NCBI RefSeq assembly: GCF_900605005.1
Contig: NZ_LR027558.1
Location: 1,114,610-1,178,609 of the forward strand
DNA from: Acidipropionibacterium timonense
GTDB lineage: Bacteria; Actinomycetota; Actinomycetes; Propionibacteriales; Propionibacteriaceae
DNA: 64,000 nucleotides
Direction of reading: 5' to 3'
The notes beneath the pieces are model-generated. The model worked only from the letters and a program-made list of their open reading frames with translations. It did no database searches and was not told the origin of the DNA. Within the stretch, counting starts at the first letter, position 1; each line of letters opens with the position of its first letter. A program made the position numbers and the translations under genes. Positions 28,152 through 37,151 of this stretch are shown here, in pieces.

Positions 28152-28195
28152 ACGTGACGCGGCCCGCTCCCCGGCAGGAGCGGGCCGCGTCACGT
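28152..28195. terminator. Bidirectional terminator between rbpA and ppm
   Basis: A perfect 19-bp stem (28152-28170 with 28177-28195) closes the 6-base loop CCGGCA. It lies between the convergent rbpA and ppm genes, so it can serve both. Confidence 0.85.
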
Positions 28196-28231
28196 GTCGG
28201 GTGGAGGGCTCGTCAGGCCCTCACGGGCGGG

Positions 28232-29041
28232 TCATGACTTGCGGGGCAGGCGGTTCGCGGCCTCCTTGGCCCTGCCGGCCAGCGATCCGGCGAGATGGCG
28301 CAGCTGCGCTGACCGGTGGGCGATCCCCCAGCGGGTCGTCTGCAGCATCGCCTCGACGACGATGTCCCTGCTCATCTTGGAGTTGCCCCGTTCGCGCTCG
28401 ACGAACTCGATCGGAACCTCGGCGACCACTCCCCCACTGCGCAGCACCCGCCAGGTCATGTCGAGCTGGAAGCAGTACCCCGCCGAGTCGACGTCCTCCA
28501 GCCCGATCCGGCGCAGGGTCGAGGCCCGGAAGGCGTTGAACCCGCCGGTGGGGTCCTTGACGGGGATACCGAGCATGAGCCGGGTCCAGGCTCCACCGCC
28601 ACGGGAGATGAACTCGCGGGACTTCGGCCAGTTGACGACCGACCCTCCGGGCACGTACCGCGACCCCTTGACCATGTCGGCGTGGGTGAGGGCCTGCAGC
28701 AGGGCCGGCAGCTGTTCGGGCTGGTGGGAGCCGTCGGCATCCATCTCGACGAGCACCCCGTATCCCTTCGCCAGACCCCAGGAGAACCCGGCCAGGTAGG
28801 CGGCTCCCAGACCCTCCTTCCCCCTGCGGTGGAGGACGTGGACGTGGTCGTCGAGTTCGGCCAGGTGGTCGGCGATCTCGCCGGTGCCGTCCGGGGAGTT
28901 GTCGTCGGCGATGAGCACGTGCACCTGTGGGTTGGCGGCACGCAACCGCGTGACGATGGGCTCGATGTTCTCGGCCTCGTTGTACGTGGGAATGATGACG
29001 AGGACCGTGCCCAGGCCGGTCTCGTCGATCGCGTCGTCCAT
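28232..29041 (-). CDS. ppm1: Polyprenol monophosphomannose synthase
   Basis: This 269-residue GT2 glycosyltransferase makes polyprenyl-phosphate-mannose from GDP-mannose, the donor for lipomannan and protein O-mannosylation. The nucleotide site is VLVIIPTYNEAENI with DDNSPDGT. The metal-binding DxD-like EMDADGSHQP and the later RERGNSKMSRDIV motif are diagnostic. There is no membrane domain. In mycobacteria this domain is fused to Lnt; here lnt is a separate gene 37 bases upstream. Start MDDAIDE is chosen. Confidence 0.92.
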   Translation of the reverse strand: MDDAIDETGLGTVLVIIPTYNEAENIEPIVTRLRAANPQVHVLIADDNSPDGTGEIADHLAELDDHVHVLHRRGKEGLGAAYLAGFSWGLAKGYGVLVEMDADGSHQPEQLPALLQALTHADMVKGSRYVPGGSVVNWPKSREFISRGGGAWTRLMLGIPVKDPTGGFNAFRASTLRRIGLEDVDSAGYCFQLDMTWRVLRSGGVVAEVPIEFVERERGNSKMSRDIVVEAMLQTTRWGIAHRSAQLRHLAGSLAGRAKEAANRLPRKS

Positions 29042-29078
29042 GGCGCTCCGATCTGTGGCTGAAGGATCGACGGTCAGC

Positions 29079-30674
29079 CTACCTCGCACTCCCGCGACGC
29101 CGGGCGGCGCCCCTGAGCAGACCCGCGAGCAGGGCGAGCCCGGCCAGCGCCGTCGACCCCCAGGTGATCGCCGGGGTGAGCTGGACGCCGAGCGAGACGC
29201 CAGAGGTCAGCGGGACGGTGACGACACGATGGGCGTGGGTGGCCTCGGCGGTGCGCGTGACGACTCGACCCGAGGGTTCGATGAGCCCCGAGAGGGAGGA
29301 CGTCGTCGAGACGACGATGGGCCGCCCGGTCTCGATGGCCCTGGCCCGCGTGATCTGCCACTGCTGGTACGGCTGCCCGGTCGCGGTGTACGTCGCGTTG
29401 TTCGACTGGACCGTGAGCAGGGTCGCCCCGTTGCGGACGGTGTCGTGGACGGTCGGGTCGTAGGCGAGCTCGAAGCAGACGACGTCACCCAGGACCACCC
29501 GGTGCCCGGCGACGGTGGCGTCGATGACACCCGGTGTCGTGCCCGGAATGGACTGCCGGCCTACCTGCTGGAGGATGGGCAGCAACGGCAGCAGGGTGCT
29601 CCGCCAGGGAATCCACTCACCGAAGGGCACGAGATTGCGCTTGTGGTACAGGCCGGTCGGACCGTCGGCGCCGACCGGCCACCACATCCCCGTCGTCTGG
29701 CGTTCGTCGGGGCCGGGACCGTCGGTGACCGCTCCGACGAGGATCGGCTGGTCGGCGATCCGGCTCGCGAGCATGATGATCTCGCGGGTCGGGGCGTCGA
29801 CGGTGGGGTCGATGTCGGTCGAGTTCTCCGGCCACAGGAGCATGTCGGTGGCCGGGCGTCCGTGGGCTCGCTGGTCGGCGACCTCGGCGATGGTCTCGGA
29901 CAGGTGGTTGTCGGTGACCGAGCGGGCGTAGCCCATGGCGTGCGACCCGGCCGTGCCGTCGACCCCGCCCTGGATGATGCCCACCCGGATCGCCGGATGG
30001 GCGGGGTCGGCGGTCGGGTCCGGACGGGAGGTCGTCCACAGCCCGACGGCACTCATGAGCCCCAGCTCGGCGACGACGCAGCAGCCGGCCACGAGTCGTC
30101 GACGCCGCGCCGACGAGGTCCCCAGCACCGACGGGCGGACGAGAACCGCGAGGAACTGGCCGGCCAGGGCCAGCAGCAGGCTCGTGCCGACCGCCCCGAC
30201 CCAGCGCATCGCTCCGGCCACCGGAGTACCGACGCTCGCCCAGGCCAGACGCACCCAACCGAACCCGCCGACCGGCCACCGGGCGGTGAGAACCTCGGTC
30301 GCCGACCACACGCAGGCCGCCCACACGGCCCCGCCGGGTAGGAGGATCACCGTGCGCACCGCCCAGCCGGTGAGGGCGCAGAACCCGGCCATGACGACGA
30401 CGAGGATGACGGCCACCGGCCAGCCGAGCACCGAGACCCAGGAGACGCAGGTGCCGAACATGCCCAGTCCGAAGAGGTACGCCAGCCCGGCGGCGGTACG
30501 GGCACGGCGTCCGGCCACGAGGACGGTGAGGGCCGCGACCCCGGGCAGGACGAGGGGCCACCAGCCCACCGGTGCCTGGCCCAGGCCGGTCGCCACCCCG
30601 GCGAGCACGGCGGTTAGGGCCGGGAGGAGCGCCCGTGCGCCGCGACGTCGCGCCGAGCCGGTTCCCTCGCTCAT
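29079..30674 (-). CDS. lnt: Apolipoprotein N-acyltransferase
   Basis: This 531-residue membrane enzyme adds the third acyl chain to lipoproteins. About six membrane segments lie in the first 215 residues, one at the C-terminus, and an extracytoplasmic nitrilase domain between. The catalytic triad is visible as Glu in LLWPENSTD, Lys in YHKRNLVPFGEWIP and Cys in GDVVCFELAYD. The ATG overlaps the stop of the Lrp-type regulator (ATGA), and ppm1 follows, giving a three-gene envelope operon. Confidence 0.93.
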   Translation of the reverse strand: MSEGTGSARRRGARALLPALTAVLAGVATGLGQAPVGWWPLVLPGVAALTVLVAGRRARTAAGLAYLFGLGMFGTCVSWVSVLGWPVAVILVVVMAGFCALTGWAVRTVILLPGGAVWAACVWSATEVLTARWPVGGFGWVRLAWASVGTPVAGAMRWVGAVGTSLLLALAGQFLAVLVRPSVLGTSSARRRRLVAGCCVVAELGLMSAVGLWTTSRPDPTADPAHPAIRVGIIQGGVDGTAGSHAMGYARSVTDNHLSETIAEVADQRAHGRPATDMLLWPENSTDIDPTVDAPTREIIMLASRIADQPILVGAVTDGPGPDERQTTGMWWPVGADGPTGLYHKRNLVPFGEWIPWRSTLLPLLPILQQVGRQSIPGTTPGVIDATVAGHRVVLGDVVCFELAYDPTVHDTVRNGATLLTVQSNNATYTATGQPYQQWQITRARAIETGRPIVVSTTSSLSGLIEPSGRVVTRTAEATHAHRVVTVPLTSGVSLGVQLTPAITWGSTALAGLALLAGLLRGAARRRGSAR

Positions 30675-31171
30675 CGGATGTTCGAGGGACGACGGTCCCC
30701 GAGCATGTCGAGGTCGTCGAAGAGGGTGTCGAGGACGACGATCGTCTCGGTGCTGCAGTGGCACGACTTGCGGATTCGGGTGAGCAGGACGTCGAGCTCG
30801 GTGGGGGTCCGGGTCTGCACGCGCACGAGGTAGGACGCACTGCCGGCGATGGAGTGGCAGCCACGGACCTCCGGAATGCGACTCAGCTCGGCGGGGATGA
30901 GGTCGTCCTGGTCGGGGTCGACCGGGACGATGAAGATGAAGGCCGTGATTCCGGCCCCGATGGCCTCCAGGTCGAGGACGGCGCGGTAGCCCTTGATGAC
31001 CCCCTTGGCCTCGAGCCTTTTGACGCGCTGCTGGGCGGCCGACGTCGACAGGCCGGTCTCGCGGCCCAGGTCGGTCCACGACATCCTGCCGTCGGCCTCG
31101 AGCAGGGCGAGAATCTGCCGGTCGGTGCTCTCCATGCCGGACATGGTGCCACCCTCGGATCGTTCGTGCAT
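30671..31171 (-). CDS. Lrp/AsnC-family transcriptional regulator
   Basis: This 166-residue regulator has an N-terminal winged HTH (STDRQILALLEADGRMSWTDLGRETGLSTSAAQQRVKRLE, about 14-53) and a C-terminal ligand-sensing RAM domain. The start MHERSEG follows AGGAGGAG at ideal spacing; MSGMESTD (31144) is an alternative. It is the first gene of the regulator-lnt-ppm1 unit, an unusual place for an Lrp protein. The effector is unknown, amino acids being the family norm. Confidence 0.9.
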   Translation of the reverse strand: MHERSEGGTMSGMESTDRQILALLEADGRMSWTDLGRETGLSTSAAQQRVKRLEAKGVIKGYRAVLDLEAIGAGITAFIFIVPVDPDQDDLIPAELSRIPEVRGCHSIAGSASYLVRVQTRTPTELDVLLTRIRKSCHCSTETIVVLDTLFDDLDMLGDRRPSNIR

Positions 31172-31266
31172 CGGCGGTCTCCTCCTGTGTCGTGCAAGGT
31201 GAGTATGGCTCGCCGGCTGGTGCAGGTGGGATGCGGGTCCGGTCATACCCATCTGGGAGGTGGATC

Positions 31267-31941
31267 TCAGTCGCTCGGTTCGGTCCAGTTCGAGGTGAGG
31301 ACGTGGATCGTCGATCCGGCCAGGAGATTGGGCAGCCGGTCGGCGGCCCGGCTGGGGCGCCCGTCCCCACCCAGGCAGATCCGCCGCGTGATGTCGAGGT
31401 GCATCGACTCGAGCCAGGCCTCGAGGTCCTTGACCGTCGAGTACTTCGTGTTCGGGGTGTCGTGCCAGTCGAAGGGCAGGTCACGGGACCGGGGCATGTG
31501 ACCGGACAACAGGGTGAGCCGGTTGCGCCAGTACCCGAAGTTCGGCACCGAGATGATGAGACGCCTCCCGATCCGGGCCATGTCACGCAGCACCGGTCCG
31601 GGACGACGGACCGCCTGGAGGGTCCGCGAGAGGATGACGACGTCGTAGGAGTCGTCGTGGAACTGTCCCAGGTCGTCGTCGAGGTCGACGGCGACGACGG
31701 GGACGCCGCGCGCCGAGGCCGCGACGAGCCCGGCCCAGTCCATGTCGACCCCGGTACCCAGGCATGCCCGGTGGTCCATGAGGTGGCGCAGCAGGGAACC
31801 GTCGCCGCATCCCAGGTCGAGGACCCGTGAGCCGGAGGGGACGAGGTCGGCGATGATGCGCTGGTCGGGCCGCAGCGTGAGCGTGGTCCGGTCGCGCCCC
31901 GCCCCGGTCGTCGGACGGCGTCGTGAGGTCGAGGGGCTCAT
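31267..31941 (-). CDS. metW: Methionine biosynthesis protein MetW
   Basis: This 224-residue protein belongs to the MetW group of SAM-dependent methyltransferase-fold proteins. The SAM motif VLDLGCGDGSLLRHL is near residue 45. The VILSRTLQAVRRPGPVLRDMARIGRR and ISVPNFGYWRNRLTLLSGHMP segments are family-specific. MetW is usually encoded next to MetX and appears to support homoserine acyltransferase activity. It overlaps metX by four bases (ATGA). Confidence 0.92.
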   Translation of the reverse strand: MSPSTSRRRPTTGAGRDRTTLTLRPDQRIIADLVPSGSRVLDLGCGDGSLLRHLMDHRACLGTGVDMDWAGLVAASARGVPVVAVDLDDDLGQFHDDSYDVVILSRTLQAVRRPGPVLRDMARIGRRLIISVPNFGYWRNRLTLLSGHMPRSRDLPFDWHDTPNTKYSTVKDLEAWLESMHLDITRRICLGGDGRPSRAADRLPNLLAGSTIHVLTSNWTEPSD

Positions 31942-33173
31942 CGGTCGCGCTCCCGGGTGCACAGGTGGCCGTCGTGGTGCGGTGCGCGCGCCGATGCCCG
32001 GCTCGGGCCGCGCCGGGAGGGCGCCTCGAGGAACGCCGAGATCATGTCGTGGTAGGGGTCGAGCTTCATGAGGAAGGAGTCGTGACCCCAGGGTGAGGAG
32101 ATCGGGGCGAAGCTCACCGGCAGTCCCGCCCCCTCGAGGTGACGGACGATCCGCCGGGAGTGTTCGGGGCCGAACCTCCAGTCGGTGTCGAAGCACATGA
32201 CGAGGAAGTTCACCGGATCGGCGACGAGTCGGTCGGTGGCCCCGGCCAGGGCGAAGGGGTCGAAGTAGTCCATGACCCGGGTGAGGTAGATGTAGCTCAA
32301 CGGGTCGAACCGCTCGAGGAAGGCCTCGCCCTGGTGGTCGAGGTAGCTCTCGACGGCGAAGTCGACGCCGAACCCGCGTCGGGCCTGGGTGAACTGGTGG
32401 GCCCGACCGAACTTCTCGTCGAAGGCGTCCTCCGACAGATAGGTGATGTGGGCCAGCATCCGCGCGATGGCCAGGCCGACGTCCGGGCGCGAGTCGGCGG
32501 TGTAGCAGCCCTCGGCGAAGGCCGGGTCACGGGTGATGGCCTGGCGTCCCACCGCGGAGAAGGCGATGTTCTGTGCGGTGAGACGGGAACTCGAGGCGAT
32601 GATGACGGCGTTGCCCAGGGTCTCGGGATGGGTGAGCGACCAGTCGAGGGCCTGCATGCCGCCCATCGACCCGCCGACGACGGCGTGGAACCGGTCGATG
32701 CCCAGGTGCCGGGCGAGTCGCAGGTGCACCTCGACGAAGTCGTGGATGTCGATCTGCGGGAAGCGCAGCCCCCACCGCTGGCCGGTGGCCGGATCGATCG
32801 ACGACGGGCCGGTCGTGCCCGAACAGCCGCCGAGGAGGTTGGAGCAGACGACGAAGAAGCGGTCGGTGTCGATGGCCCGCCCCGGTCCGATGAGGTTGTC
32901 CCACCAGCCCGGTTTGGCGTCCCCCTCGTGGACCCCGGCGGCATGCGCGTCCCCGGTGAGGGCGTGACAGATGTAGATGGCGTTGTCGCGGGCCGGCGAC
33001 AGCGTTCCATAGGTCTCGTAGGCGACGGTGACGTCGTCGAGCCGGCCGCCGGCGACGAGGACCAGGGGGTCGTCAGCGGTGGCGACGGTGGCCAGTTCGG
33101 TCGCGACGAGGCCCACCCCCGGGCCGATGGGGGCGGTCCTGGTGGCCGGTCGTCGTGCGTGCATCGGGGACAT
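31938..33173 (-). CDS. metX: Homoserine O-acetyltransferase
   Basis: This 411-residue alpha/beta hydrolase-fold acyltransferase makes O-acetylhomoserine from homoserine and acetyl-CoA, the committed step of methionine synthesis. Signatures are SNLLGGCSGTTGPSSIDP, the nucleophile elbow GGSMGGMQALDW, the Asp region FDTDWRFGPEHSR and the C-terminal His in WGHDSFL. A shorter start at 33164 is possible. The tail after SAFLEAP is Arg/Ser-rich and probably disordered. Confidence 0.94.
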   Translation of the reverse strand: MSPMHARRPATRTAPIGPGVGLVATELATVATADDPLVLVAGGRLDDVTVAYETYGTLSPARDNAIYICHALTGDAHAAGVHEGDAKPGWWDNLIGPGRAIDTDRFFVVCSNLLGGCSGTTGPSSIDPATGQRWGLRFPQIDIHDFVEVHLRLARHLGIDRFHAVVGGSMGGMQALDWSLTHPETLGNAVIIASSSRLTAQNIAFSAVGRQAITRDPAFAEGCYTADSRPDVGLAIARMLAHITYLSEDAFDEKFGRAHQFTQARRGFGVDFAVESYLDHQGEAFLERFDPLSYIYLTRVMDYFDPFALAGATDRLVADPVNFLVMCFDTDWRFGPEHSRRIVRHLEGAGLPVSFAPISSPWGHDSFLMKLDPYHDMISAFLEAPSRRGPSRASARAPHHDGHLCTRERDR

Positions 33174-33209
33174 TGTGACACTGCCTCGACAGCCCGGACG
33201 TCCGGTGAC

Positions 33210-33279
33210 TGCAATGTGGCGCAGGACGCCGTCGTCCCGTTCGCCCGTGGCCGATCCGGCCGATCGTTACCACATTGCA
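33210..33279. promoter_or_regulatory. Inverted repeat upstream of metX
   Basis: TGCAATGTGG (33210-33219) and its exact complement CCACATTGCA (33270-33279) lie 50 bases apart in the spacer between divergent metX and the AGCS symporter gene. A partial third copy, CATTGTGAC, starts at 33171. This could be a looped or paired operator for methionine or amino-acid control. The binding protein is unknown. Confidence 0.4.
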
Positions 33280-33395
33280 ACACGGCGGCCCTTCCCCCCG
33301 TGACCCCGATATGAGAGATTTCTCACCACATCTGATCCGGGGCGCTCCGGCCCCGACGGCGGCGGGCCGCTCGGCCCGCGGAGAGGAGTCCTGAC

Positions 33396-34859
33396 GTGGA
33401 CGGCCTGGAAAAGGTCCTCGGTGACATCGACACTGTGGTGTGGGGCCCGTTCTTCCTCATCCCCCTGCTGCTGGGCACGGGCATCGTGCTCACCTGGCGG
33501 CTGCGTGGGATCCAGCTCACCAAGCTCGGCGCCGCCCTGAGGCTCGCCTTCTTCCGTCGCAAGGACGAGGGAGCCGACGACCACGGCGACATCAGCCAGT
33601 ACCAGGCGCTGACGACCGCCCTGGCCGCGACCGTCGGCACCGGCAACATCGTCGGTGTCGCCACCGCCATCTCCACCGGCGGCCCCGGGGCCCTCTTCTG
33701 GATGTGGGTCACCGGTCTGCTCGGCATGGCGTCGAAGTACTCCGAGGCGTTCCTGGCCGTGAGGTTCCGCCACCGCGACTCCAAGGGCGAGATCTCCGGC
33801 GGGCCGCAGTACTACCTCAAGGACGGAGTCAGGGGTCCGGTCGGCGTCGTCCTGGCGACCCTCTTCTCGGTCTTCGCCGTCATCGCCTCCTTCGGTATCG
33901 GCAACGGCACCCAGGCCAATTCCATCGCGGCCAACGTCGAGAACACCTTCCACGTCGCGCCGTGGATCACCGGCGTCATCATGGCGATCGTCACCCTCGT
34001 CGTCCTCGTCGGCGGCATCCGCGCCATCGGCCGGGTGACCTCGGCCCTGGTCCCGGTGATGATCGTCTTCTACGTCGTCGGCGCCCTCGTCGTCCTGGCA
34101 CTGGAGTGGCGCTCGATCCCCGGCGCCTTCGCGATGATCTTCCACGACGCCTTCACCGGCACCGCGGCGGCCGGGGGCTTCGCCGGATCGGCGCTCATCC
34201 TCGCGGTCCAGATGGGTGTGGCCCGTGGCATCTTCTCCAACGAGTCAGGCATGGGCTCGGCGGCCATCGCCGCTGCCGCCGCCCAGACCACCCATCCGAC
34301 CCGTCAGGGTCTGGTGTCGATGACCCAGACCTTCATCGACACCATCATCGTCGTGTCGATGACCGGCCTCGTCCTCGTCGTCTCGGGGGTGTGGCAGTCC
34401 GGTGGCAAGGCCAACGTCCTCACCTCGATGGCCTTCGACCAGGGACTGCACACCCATCTCGGCGGGTGGATCGTCACCATCGCCCTGGTGCTCTTCGCCT
34501 ACTCCACCATCCTCGGCTGGTGCTACTACGGCGAGCGCAATGTCGAGAAGCTCCTCGGTCGCCGCTGGGTCATGCCCTACCGCGTCGTCTTCTCGCTGCT
34601 CGTCTACGTCGGAGCGACGACGAGCCTCGACGTCGTGTGGACCTTCTCCGACATCGCCAACGGCCTCATGGCGGCACCGAACCTCATCGGCCTGCTCGTC
34701 CTCAGCGGTCTCATCGCCCGCGAGACGAAGCACTACCTCGACAACGACCCCAGGCTCGAGGCGGCCAAGCACGAGGTCGACTCCTTCATGGACGGTCGGG
34801 ACGGGGCGATCGACTCGCACTGGGAGGCGATCAAGGAGACGACCGTCGTCAAGCGGTGA
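33396..34859 (+). CDS. AGCS-family amino acid/sodium symporter
   Basis: This 487-residue membrane protein matches sodium:alanine symporters. Characteristic stretches are ALAATVGTGNIVGVATAISTGGPGALFWMW, where the AGCS signature lies, GGPQYYLKDG, and GVARGIFSNESGMGSAAIAAAAA in the second half. About 10-11 membrane segments are visible. The start is GTG, well supported by GAGAGGAG upstream. Alanine or glycine is the usual substrate. Confidence 0.93.
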   Translation: MDGLEKVLGDIDTVVWGPFFLIPLLLGTGIVLTWRLRGIQLTKLGAALRLAFFRRKDEGADDHGDISQYQALTTALAATVGTGNIVGVATAISTGGPGALFWMWVTGLLGMASKYSEAFLAVRFRHRDSKGEISGGPQYYLKDGVRGPVGVVLATLFSVFAVIASFGIGNGTQANSIAANVENTFHVAPWITGVIMAIVTLVVLVGGIRAIGRVTSALVPVMIVFYVVGALVVLALEWRSIPGAFAMIFHDAFTGTAAAGGFAGSALILAVQMGVARGIFSNESGMGSAAIAAAAAQTTHPTRQGLVSMTQTFIDTIIVVSMTGLVLVVSGVWQSGGKANVLTSMAFDQGLHTHLGGWIVTIALVLFAYSTILGWCYYGERNVEKLLGRRWVMPYRVVFSLLVYVGATTSLDVVWTFSDIANGLMAAPNLIGLLVLSGLIARETKHYLDNDPRLEAAKHEVDSFMDGRDGAIDSHWEAIKETTVVKR

Positions 34860-34877
34860 GCGTCACCGGTTGCCACG

Positions 34878-35483
34878 TCACTCGGCCCGGGTCCCCTCGT
34901 GGACTCGGGCCGAGATGGCGTCCAACCTGCTCTCGAGCGCAGCCAGGGCGTCCTCGAACTGGCCGACGGTGAGGCTCTTGGCGCGCGGGTCGACGTCGAC
35001 CCGCAGGGCTCCGCCGGGCATCATCTGCGCCGAGCGGACGTCGGTGATGGAGTCGATCCCCTGACGCCGCAGCTCCGAGTCGAGGTCCTCGGGGGAGACC
35101 CCGAGCCGCCGCAGCTCCGGGACGACCGGCTCGCCGTCCCGGACGATCGTCGACGCCGTGCCCTCGAGGACCTTGCGGGTCGGCAGCGAACGACGCGACA
35201 TGTGGTCGAGCACGGCATTGACGCCGACGAGGACGAGAGCTCCGAGCAGGCCCCCGGTGAGGCTGTTGTCGTTGCCGATGATGGCGTTCTGGACGACATT
35301 GCTCAGCAGCAGGACGACGACGAGGTCGAGGCTGTTGAGCTGCGCCATGAGCCTCTTGCCGGCGACCCGGATGACCACGGCGATGCCGAGATAGACGGCG
35401 ATGGTGCGGATCGTCTTGTCGAGGGCGTCGGCCCAGCCGAAGGAGAAGAGGTCGGACCAGAGGTGGGTGAGGATGTCGGACAT
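34878..35483 (-). CDS. DUF421/YetF-family membrane protein
   Basis: This 201-residue protein has three N-terminal membrane segments (about 24-42, 52-70, 76-92) and a cytoplasmic C-terminal domain with LRRQGIDSITDVRSAQMMPGGALRV, the DUF421 hallmark. The function is not established in general. The final codons form an imperfect hairpin (CTCGGCCCGGGTCC near 34879 with GGACTCGGGCCGAG near 34898) that may also end transcription of the convergent symporter gene. Confidence 0.85.
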   Translation of the reverse strand: MSDILTHLWSDLFSFGWADALDKTIRTIAVYLGIAVVIRVAGKRLMAQLNSLDLVVVLLLSNVVQNAIIGNDNSLTGGLLGALVLVGVNAVLDHMSRRSLPTRKVLEGTASTIVRDGEPVVPELRRLGVSPEDLDSELRRQGIDSITDVRSAQMMPGGALRVDVDPRAKSLTVGQFEDALAALESRLDAISARVHEGTRAE

Positions 35484-35616
35484 GAGGGACTCTTCCTTGC
35501 GGTCAGCGGAAAGCCCGGCCGACAGTCGTGCCGGAGCGCGACCATTGTGCTCCCGACCTTGTCAATCCGTCCCTGCGCGGGCGTCGTCGGGGGTGCGCGT
35601 CCAGTAGCGTGCAGTC

Positions 35617-36879
35617 ATGCGGATCATCACCACCGAGGAGTTCGGCCACGTCGTCGAGTCCCTGCCTGCCCGACCGCGCGTCATCTGCCCCGGCTCCTTC
35701 GCCGCCCCGCTCGAGGCCCTCCAGCTCATCGACGAGCACCTGCCCGAGTGGACCCTCTTCTGCGTCAACGCCCCGGTCGGCGTGCCGACCCGCCCCCAGG
35801 TGCGGCACGAGGCGATCTTCCTGGGGCCCGGGCATCGTCGGGCCGCCACCGTCGACCACCTGCCGTGCCGGCTGTCCATCGCTCCTGGGCTCTTCCGCAC
35901 GACCCGCAGACCCGACCTCGTCCTCCTCCACACCTCGGTGCCACGCGGAGGGAAGGTGTCGATGGGCATCGAGGTGCAGATCATGCCGGGCGCCCTCGAG
36001 GCCGCCAAGGAGTGCGGGGCCCTCGTCGTGGCCGTCGTCAATGAGCACATGCCGTTCATCCGGGGAGACGGTGTCATCGACGTCGACGACGTCGACCTGG
36101 CGGTGCAGATCGACGCCCCGCTGCGCGCCGTGCCCCGGGCGGTCGTCGACGACGACTCGGCCGTCATCGGTCGGAGCGTCGCCGAGCGGGTCGTCGACGG
36201 TGCCACCCTCCAGGCGGGGATCGGTGCCGTGCCGGACGCCGTCCTCGGCTGCCTCGCCGGCCACCGTCGGCTCGGGGTGTGGACCGAACTCATGACCGAC
36301 GGCGTCATGGATCTCGACCGTGCCGGTGCGCTGGACCCGGACCGTCCCATCGTCGGGACCTTCCTCATCGGGTCCGAGGAGCTGTACGACTGGGCCGGAC
36401 GCACCGACCGGCTCATCCTGCTGCGCTGCGAGACGACGAACCTGCCCTCGCGGATCGCCTCGCAGCCGGCGATGACGAGCATCAACACGGCCCTGCAGGT
36501 CGATCTCTTCGGGCAGGTCAACGCCACCCGGGTCGGCAAGCGGATCTACTCGGGGTTCGGAGGCTCGACCGATTTCCTCGTCGGCGCCATGCACTCACCG
36601 GGTGGGCAGGCCGTCATCGCCCTGCGCAGCTGGCATGCCAAGGCTCACGTCTCGACGATCGTCGGGCAGTTGGACTCGCCCACCTCGAGCGTCCAGCCGA
36701 ACGCCGTCGTCACCGAGCAGGGCACCGCCGAACTGCTCGGGTACACCGACCGGCAGCAGGCTGCGGCGCTCATCGAGCACGCCGCCCACCCCCGGGCGCG
36801 GGAGCACCTGCGGGCCGAGGCGGTGCGGCTCGGGCTTTCGCGGCCGGACCAAGAAGCTCGACCGTATTGCCAGACTTGA
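35617..36879 (+). CDS. Acetyl-CoA hydrolase/transferase family protein
   Basis: This 420-residue protein belongs to the class I CoA-transferase/acetyl-CoA hydrolase family. Family features are the glycine loop GIGAVPDAVLG (about 209-219), the probable CoA-ester-forming Glu224 in WTELMTDG, and the C-terminal YSGFGGSTDFLVGAMHSPGGQAVIAL plus VVTEQGTAELLGYTDRQQAAAL segments. Relatives swap CoA between acetyl-, succinyl- or propionyl-type acids, which would suit a propionate former, but the substrate is inferred. The last ~14 residues (SRPDQEARPYCQT) look unlike the family and may come from the adjoining A/T-rich island. Confidence 0.87.
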   Translation: MRIITTEEFGHVVESLPARPRVICPGSFAAPLEALQLIDEHLPEWTLFCVNAPVGVPTRPQVRHEAIFLGPGHRRAATVDHLPCRLSIAPGLFRTTRRPDLVLLHTSVPRGGKVSMGIEVQIMPGALEAAKECGALVVAVVNEHMPFIRGDGVIDVDDVDLAVQIDAPLRAVPRAVVDDDSAVIGRSVAERVVDGATLQAGIGAVPDAVLGCLAGHRRLGVWTELMTDGVMDLDRAGALDPDRPIVGTFLIGSEELYDWAGRTDRLILLRCETTNLPSRIASQPAMTSINTALQVDLFGQVNATRVGKRIYSGFGGSTDFLVGAMHSPGGQAVIALRSWHAKAHVSTIVGQLDSPTSSVQPNAVVTEQGTAELLGYTDRQQAAALIEHAAHPRAREHLRAEAVRLGLSRPDQEARPYCQT

Positions 36880-37151
36880 CACGACGATGTCAAGCAAATG
36901 AGCAGCTTCTCCTAAACCTGATACCTCACGTCTGCCTGAAGGCATTAGAGCGGCACACCAGGAACATCCGCTGCATCAGCGCAATAACACCGACGATTTG
37001 AGAGAGCGGCACTAGCAAGCCGATTCGTAAACTAATGTCATTGGCGTACCAATCCCATCAAAATCCCCCTATGATAGTACCTGAGATAGCGAATCAATGA
37101 GGGGCTGCCAGGTAGATGCTAGTGGCTTTCACTCTGGTTGGACGTAGTGAA
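36880..37151. other. Gene-free A/T-rich island edge
   Basis: These 272 bases have no convincing gene on either strand. Short open stretches are broken by stops and lack start sites. It may be the remains of a mobile element, but no recognisable transposase motif survives. Confidence 0.5.

Noticed and set aside
33174..33395. SAM riboswitch before metX
   Set aside because: The spacer has an inverted repeat, but I could not find the conserved core sequences or helix arrangement of known SAM riboswitches.
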